Position numbers and translations under genes: made by a program. Below are positions 7,217 to 9,769 of a stretch of DNA of 9,769 nt, one piece after another; position 1 is the stretch's first letter; every line of letters begins with the position of its first letter. The stretch lies in assembly GCA_946478675.1 (NCBI GenBank), contig CAMLEF010000162.1, positions 1-9,769 of the forward strand. Direction: 5' to 3'. This stretch comes from an uncultured Flavobacteriales bacterium. GTDB taxonomy: Bacteria; Bacteroidota; Bacteroidia; Palsa-965. The notes beneath the pieces are model-generated. The model made no database searches and was not told the DNA's origin. It saw nothing but the letters and a program-made list of their open reading frames with translations.

Positions 7217-8719
7217 ATGAACCACGTCCTGCTTTTTAATCCCCGCGCCGCTGAGCATAAACCGCGCATCCCGAATTCGGTGCTGCAGGCGGCGGCCGCC
7301 ATCGACGGAAAATTCGAATGGGTGATCGTCGACGGCAATATCGAGCAGGATCCGCAGCAGAAGATTTCCGATTATCTCTCTACCGGCAAATTCCGCTACT
7401 TCGGCTCGACGGTGATGCCCGGGCCGCAATTACGCCAGGCGATTCCCGTGACGAAAATGGTACGCGAAAAATTTCCGCAGGTGAAAACGATCTGGGGCGG
7501 CTATTTTCCTTCGAACCAATCGCAGGTTTGTCTCGACAGCGGCACGGTGGATATGATCATCAACGGTCCCGGCGACAAAGCGTTTCCGCTACTGCTGCAG
7601 GAGTGGGAGAGTGGCTCCGAGAATTTTGAAATGATCCCGAATCTCATTTTCCTGCGTGATGGAAAATTGTTTCGCACGCGCAAAGATGAGCTTTACGATC
7701 AGGATGCATTGCCGCAGTTTCCCTATGAAAAGCTCGACCGTTTTTACCCGCTGTCGCGTTATCTCGGGAAAACTTACTTAGGTAAAAAAACGCTGGCGTA
7801 TCATTCGAGCTTCGGCTGCCCGTTCACCTGTTCGTTCTGCGCGGTGGTGCCGGTGTACAACGCGCGCTGGAAAGGAAAATCGGCAGAGCTTATTTATCGC
7901 GATGTAAAATTTATCCGTGAACAATATGGCGCGGATGCGATCGAATTTCACGACAATAACTTTTTCGTTTCTGAAAAGCGTACAGTAGAATTCTCGCGGT
8001 TGGTGCGCGAAGAGAAAATGACCTGGTGGGGCGAAGGCCGCATCGACACGCTCGACCGCTATAAAGACGAATCGCTCGCGTTGATGCGCGAAGCCGGTTG
8101 CCGCATGATCTTCTTCGGCGCAGAAACCGGCGATGACAAGCGTCTTGCGCAAATGGACAAAGGCGGCACACAAACCGGCGAACAGATCCTGCGCTTTGCA
8201 GAACGTCTCCGGAAATTCGACATCATCCCGGAATATTCGTTCGTGCTCGGAACGCCCGGCGCATCAGAAGCGGAAACAATGCGACAAATCGACGACGACA
8301 TCGCGTTCATTCGAAAAGTGAAAGCTGCGAACCCGGATACGGAGATCATCATTTACGTTTACAGCCCGGTGCCGGTAGAAGGATCGGAGCTTTACGAATC
8401 GGTGAAGGCGAATGGTTTTCGTTTCCCGGAAAAGCTCGAGGATTGGATCAGTCCCGCGTGGGAAAATTTCGATCTCCGCAAAAACCCGATGACGCCGTGG
8501 CTCACGCCTGCGATGATCGATAAGATCCGGAATTTCGAAACGGTGCTGAACGGTTATTATCCGACCGTTTCCGATATCCGTCTTTCACCGTTCCGCCGCA
8601 GCCTCATTCGCAATTTCAGCGCATGGCGATACAAAATGAAATGGTACGCCGCGCCGTATGAAGTGAAGCTGCTGCAGAAAATCTGGAAGTATCGCCAGCC
8701 GGAGAAGGAAGGATTCTGA
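7217..8719 (+). CDS. Radical SAM enzyme with N-terminal cobalamin-binding-type domain
   Basis: A 500-residue cytoplasmic radical SAM protein. Residues about 1-150 look like a B12-binding Rossmann-type domain (VLLFNPR at 4-10, VIVDGN at 36-41, TIWGGYFPSN at 91-100). The base-off DxHxxG motif is absent, as in many B12-radical SAM enzymes. The radical SAM barrel begins near 190 and carries the 4Fe-4S motif C201-PFT-C205-SF-C208. Family-typical IEFHDNNFF (242-250), the FFGAETGDD turn (299-307) and SFVLGTPGAS (341-350) follow. The C-terminal about 100 residues are a variable accessory region. Members methylate unactivated carbons or rearrange lipids, sugars and natural products, and this one is not assignable to a named reaction. 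Without a Shine-Dalgarno sequence, the ATG at 7217 is chosen for its canonical MNHVLLFNPR start. Last gene of the cluster, followed by the terminator at 8723-8765. Confidence 0.92.
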   Translation: MNHVLLFNPRAAEHKPRIPNSVLQAAAAIDGKFEWVIVDGNIEQDPQQKISDYLSTGKFRYFGSTVMPGPQLRQAIPVTKMVREKFPQVKTIWGGYFPSNQSQVCLDSGTVDMIINGPGDKAFPLLLQEWESGSENFEMIPNLIFLRDGKLFRTRKDELYDQDALPQFPYEKLDRFYPLSRYLGKTYLGKKTLAYHSSFGCPFTCSFCAVVPVYNARWKGKSAELIYRDVKFIREQYGADAIEFHDNNFFVSEKRTVEFSRLVREEKMTWWGEGRIDTLDRYKDESLALMREAGCRMIFFGAETGDDKRLAQMDKGGTQTGEQILRFAERLRKFDIIPEYSFVLGTPGASEAETMRQIDDDIAFIRKVKAANPDTEIIIYVYSPVPVEGSELYESVKANGFRFPEKLEDWISPAWENFDLRKNPMTPWLTPAMIDKIRNFETVLNGYYPTVSDIRLSPFRRSLIRNFSAWRYKMKWYAAPYEVKLLQKIWKYRQPEKEGF

Positions 8720-8722
8720 TCC

Positions 8723-8765
8723 AAAAAAAACAACCCGGCGACAATCACGTCACCGGGCCGTTTTT
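8723..8765. terminator. Bidirectional intrinsic terminator between convergent genes
   Basis: CCCGGCGAC (8734-8742) pairs with GTCACCGGG (8749-8757), with one C/A mismatch and a 6-base loop. The hairpin is flanked by eight A residues at 8723-8730 and five T residues at 8761-8765. It therefore ends in a U-tract in either direction. It serves the radical SAM gene (stop 8717-8719) on the plus strand and the response regulator (stop 8779-8781) on the minus strand, where the U-tract is longer. Confidence 0.8.
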
Positions 8766-8778
8766 CCAAAACATTTTT

Positions 8779-9144
8779 TTAGCCTGCCGCTGCCCGCTGC
8801 AGACAAACGGCATTGATCTTTTCGAGGAGCTCATCCATTTTCAGCGGCTTCGCGAGGAATTCGCAGCCGTGCGGGAATTGCTGCCGCACGTAGAGCCCGA
8901 CATTTTTTTCTCCCGACATCAGCAGGAACGGGATCGCTTGTTGCTGCAGGATGTTCGCTACCACGAACCCGGAGAGCTCCGGCATGAACACGTCACACAG
9001 CACTACATCGTAATTTCTTTCATCGAGCAGGCAAAGCGCTTTGTACCCGCTTTCGCCCGTCGTCACCTCATGACCATGACTTTCCAGTCCGTGCTTCAAC
9101 ACTTCCAGCGTCATGATGTCATCATCCACAACCAATATCCGCAT
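8779..9144 (-). CDS. Single-domain response regulator (CheY-like receiver)
   Basis: A 121-residue stand-alone receiver domain that takes a phosphoryl group from a histidine kinase or phosphorelay. It begins MRILVVDDDI, giving the acidic Mg-binding cluster (Asp7-Asp9). The phospho-acceptor is Asp51 in VVLCDVFMPELSG, Ser77 is in the LLMSG switch position, and Lys99 is in FLAKPL. All receiver signature residues are therefore present, so it should be active. There is no output domain, so it would work by protein-protein interaction or as a phosphorelay intermediate. It lies downstream of, and in the same orientation as, the receiver-containing gene at 9242-9769, with 97 bases between them. In that gap I see no confident promoter. 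It shares the terminator at 8723-8765. The ATG at 9142-9144 gives the canonical length. Confidence 0.95.
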   Translation of the reverse strand: MRILVVDDDIMTLEVLKHGLESHGHEVTTGESGYKALCLLDERNYDVVLCDVFMPELSGFVVANILQQQAIPFLLMSGEKNVGLYVRQQFPHGCEFLAKPLKMDELLEKINAVCLQRAAAG

Positions 9145-9241
9145 AGCTCACAGTTTTATATACCATAAGTTAAACGGGAATTACTTTCGGCTGTTTTGCT
9201 ATTTCGATAACAAGGCAAAAACTGTCGATGCCTGCACCAAA
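9145..9241. other. Short intergenic gap between the two receiver genes
   Basis: There are 97 bases, AT-rich, between the stop of the receiver fragment and the start of the response regulator. I see no intrinsic terminator hairpin and no convincing TAnnTTTG-type promoter on the minus strand. Co-transcription of the two genes is therefore plausible but not shown. Confidence 0.5.
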
Positions 9242-9769
9242 TTATTGGGCGCTGAGCGCCTGGCTGATCTCCTGCAACAATTGTTGCTCCTTATACGGTT
9301 TGATGAGATAACCGTTCATGCCGCTCTGCAAACACTTCTCGCGTTCGCCGTCGTTGGCTTTTCCCGTCACCGCAATCACCGGCACCGAAGCGATCTTTTT
9401 ATCCTGCAGCGCACGGATGCGCCGCGTGGTTTCGTTGCCGTTGAGGTCCGGCATCTGGATGTCCATGAGGATAAGGTCGGCCGGCTGCTGCACGAGGATC
9501 TCCAGCGTTTCCAGGCCGCTTCCGGCTTCGAGCACCGTCGCTCCTTTTCCTTCGAGGATGTGCGCGGCAAGAATGCGGTTCATCGGCTCGTCGTCGCAGA
9601 TGAGGATCGTTTTTCCTTTGAGCGAAAAAGTCGCGGGCTGTTCCTGCACGCCGGCAGGAAGATATTCGACTACGTTTTGTTGAACGGCACTCCGATTCCA
9701 GAATCGATGCGAGAGAAGTACAGGCTCGAACACTCGGAGCCCATCAATAACGATCTCGATACGCTCCGC
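9242..9769 (-). CDS. C-terminal receiver domain of a larger protein, probably a hybrid histidine kinase (5' end outside window)
   Basis: The minus-strand frame is open from the right edge to a stop at 9242-9244, giving 175 visible residues (numbered here from the edge). A GTG at 9731-9733 could serve as a start, but the frame continues to the edge. Together with the long non-receiver stretch this indicates a fragment of a longer protein. A complete receiver domain starts near residue 53 (KTILICDDEP, Asp59/Asp60). It has the phospho-acceptor Asp103 in LILMDIQMPDLNG, Thr135 in VIAVTGKAND and Lys157 in YLIKPY. This MDIQMPxxxG and KPY style is typical of receivers fused to the C-terminus of hybrid histidine kinases. 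The 52 residues before it (from ERIEIVIDGLRVFEPV to the linker) show no recognisable kinase motif, so the kinase itself is not proven here. Confidence 0.8.
   Translation of the reverse strand, partial: AERIEIVIDGLRVFEPVLLSHRFWNRSAVQQNVVEYLPAGVQEQPATFSLKGKTILICDDEPMNRILAAHILEGKGATVLEAGSGLETLEILVQQPADLILMDIQMPDLNGNETTRRIRALQDKKIASVPVIAVTGKANDGEREKCLQSGMNGYLIKPYKEQQLLQEISQALSAQ

Noticed and set aside
9660..9769. An IDSGIGVP string in another minus-strand frame near the edge, resembling a HATPase G1 box and hinting at a frameshift
   Set aside because: The frame hits a stop soon after, and the FEP-like string lies before it, the reverse of the order in real HATPase domains. Likely coincidence.

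Overview
The window looks like a piece of a Bacteroidota chromosome with moderately high GC, perhaps a Chitinophagales/Sphingobacteriales-type environmental lineage. The evidence is the Bacteroidota-style cold-shock protein, the near absence of Shine-Dalgarno sequences before convincing starts, a candidate TTTG / TAnnTTTG-like promoter, a hybrid-kinase-type receiver, and the family flavour of the membrane proteins. This placement is inference from sequence style, not a database match. Coding density is high and no gene-free stretch exceeds about 160 bases. I see no RNA genes, insertion sequences, CRISPR arrays or integration scars.

Layout from left to right. (1) Positions 1-197 carry the C-terminal tail of a plus-strand protein entering from the left edge. 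Its apparent terminator lies inside the 3' end of the next, convergent gene. (2) 212-2539, minus: a complete 12-TM RND/MMPL-type transporter. (3) 2598-2629: a rho-independent terminator for the next minus-strand gene. (4) 2648-2842, minus: a 64-residue cold-shock protein. (5) 2999-8719, plus: four tightly packed genes. These are a GT87/DUF2029-like membrane glycosyltransferase with a soluble C-terminal extension, an exported lipoprotein with a CxxCH haem-c-type motif, a second GT-C (GT39-like) membrane glycosyltransferase, and a cobalamin-binding-type radical SAM enzyme. The first three are joined by 4-base ATGA stop/start overlaps and the fourth follows after 14 bases. (6) 8723-8765: a bidirectional terminator between convergent transcripts. 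(7) 8779-9144, minus: a single-domain CheY-like response regulator. (8) 9242 to the right edge, minus: the C-terminal receiver domain of a larger protein, probably a hybrid histidine kinase.

The most interesting part is the four-gene plus-strand cluster. Two polyprenyl-phosphate-sugar-dependent type transferases flank a periplasmic or outer-membrane lipoprotein with a possible covalent haem, and a radical SAM/B12 enzyme follows. The gene overlaps argue for co-translation and a shared job, possibly building or attaching an unusual glycan or modified lipid at the cell envelope. No family member I recognise fixes the substrate, so this remains a hypothesis. The remaining genes (RND transporter, cold-shock protein, two-component proteins) are ordinary housekeeping or regulatory types.
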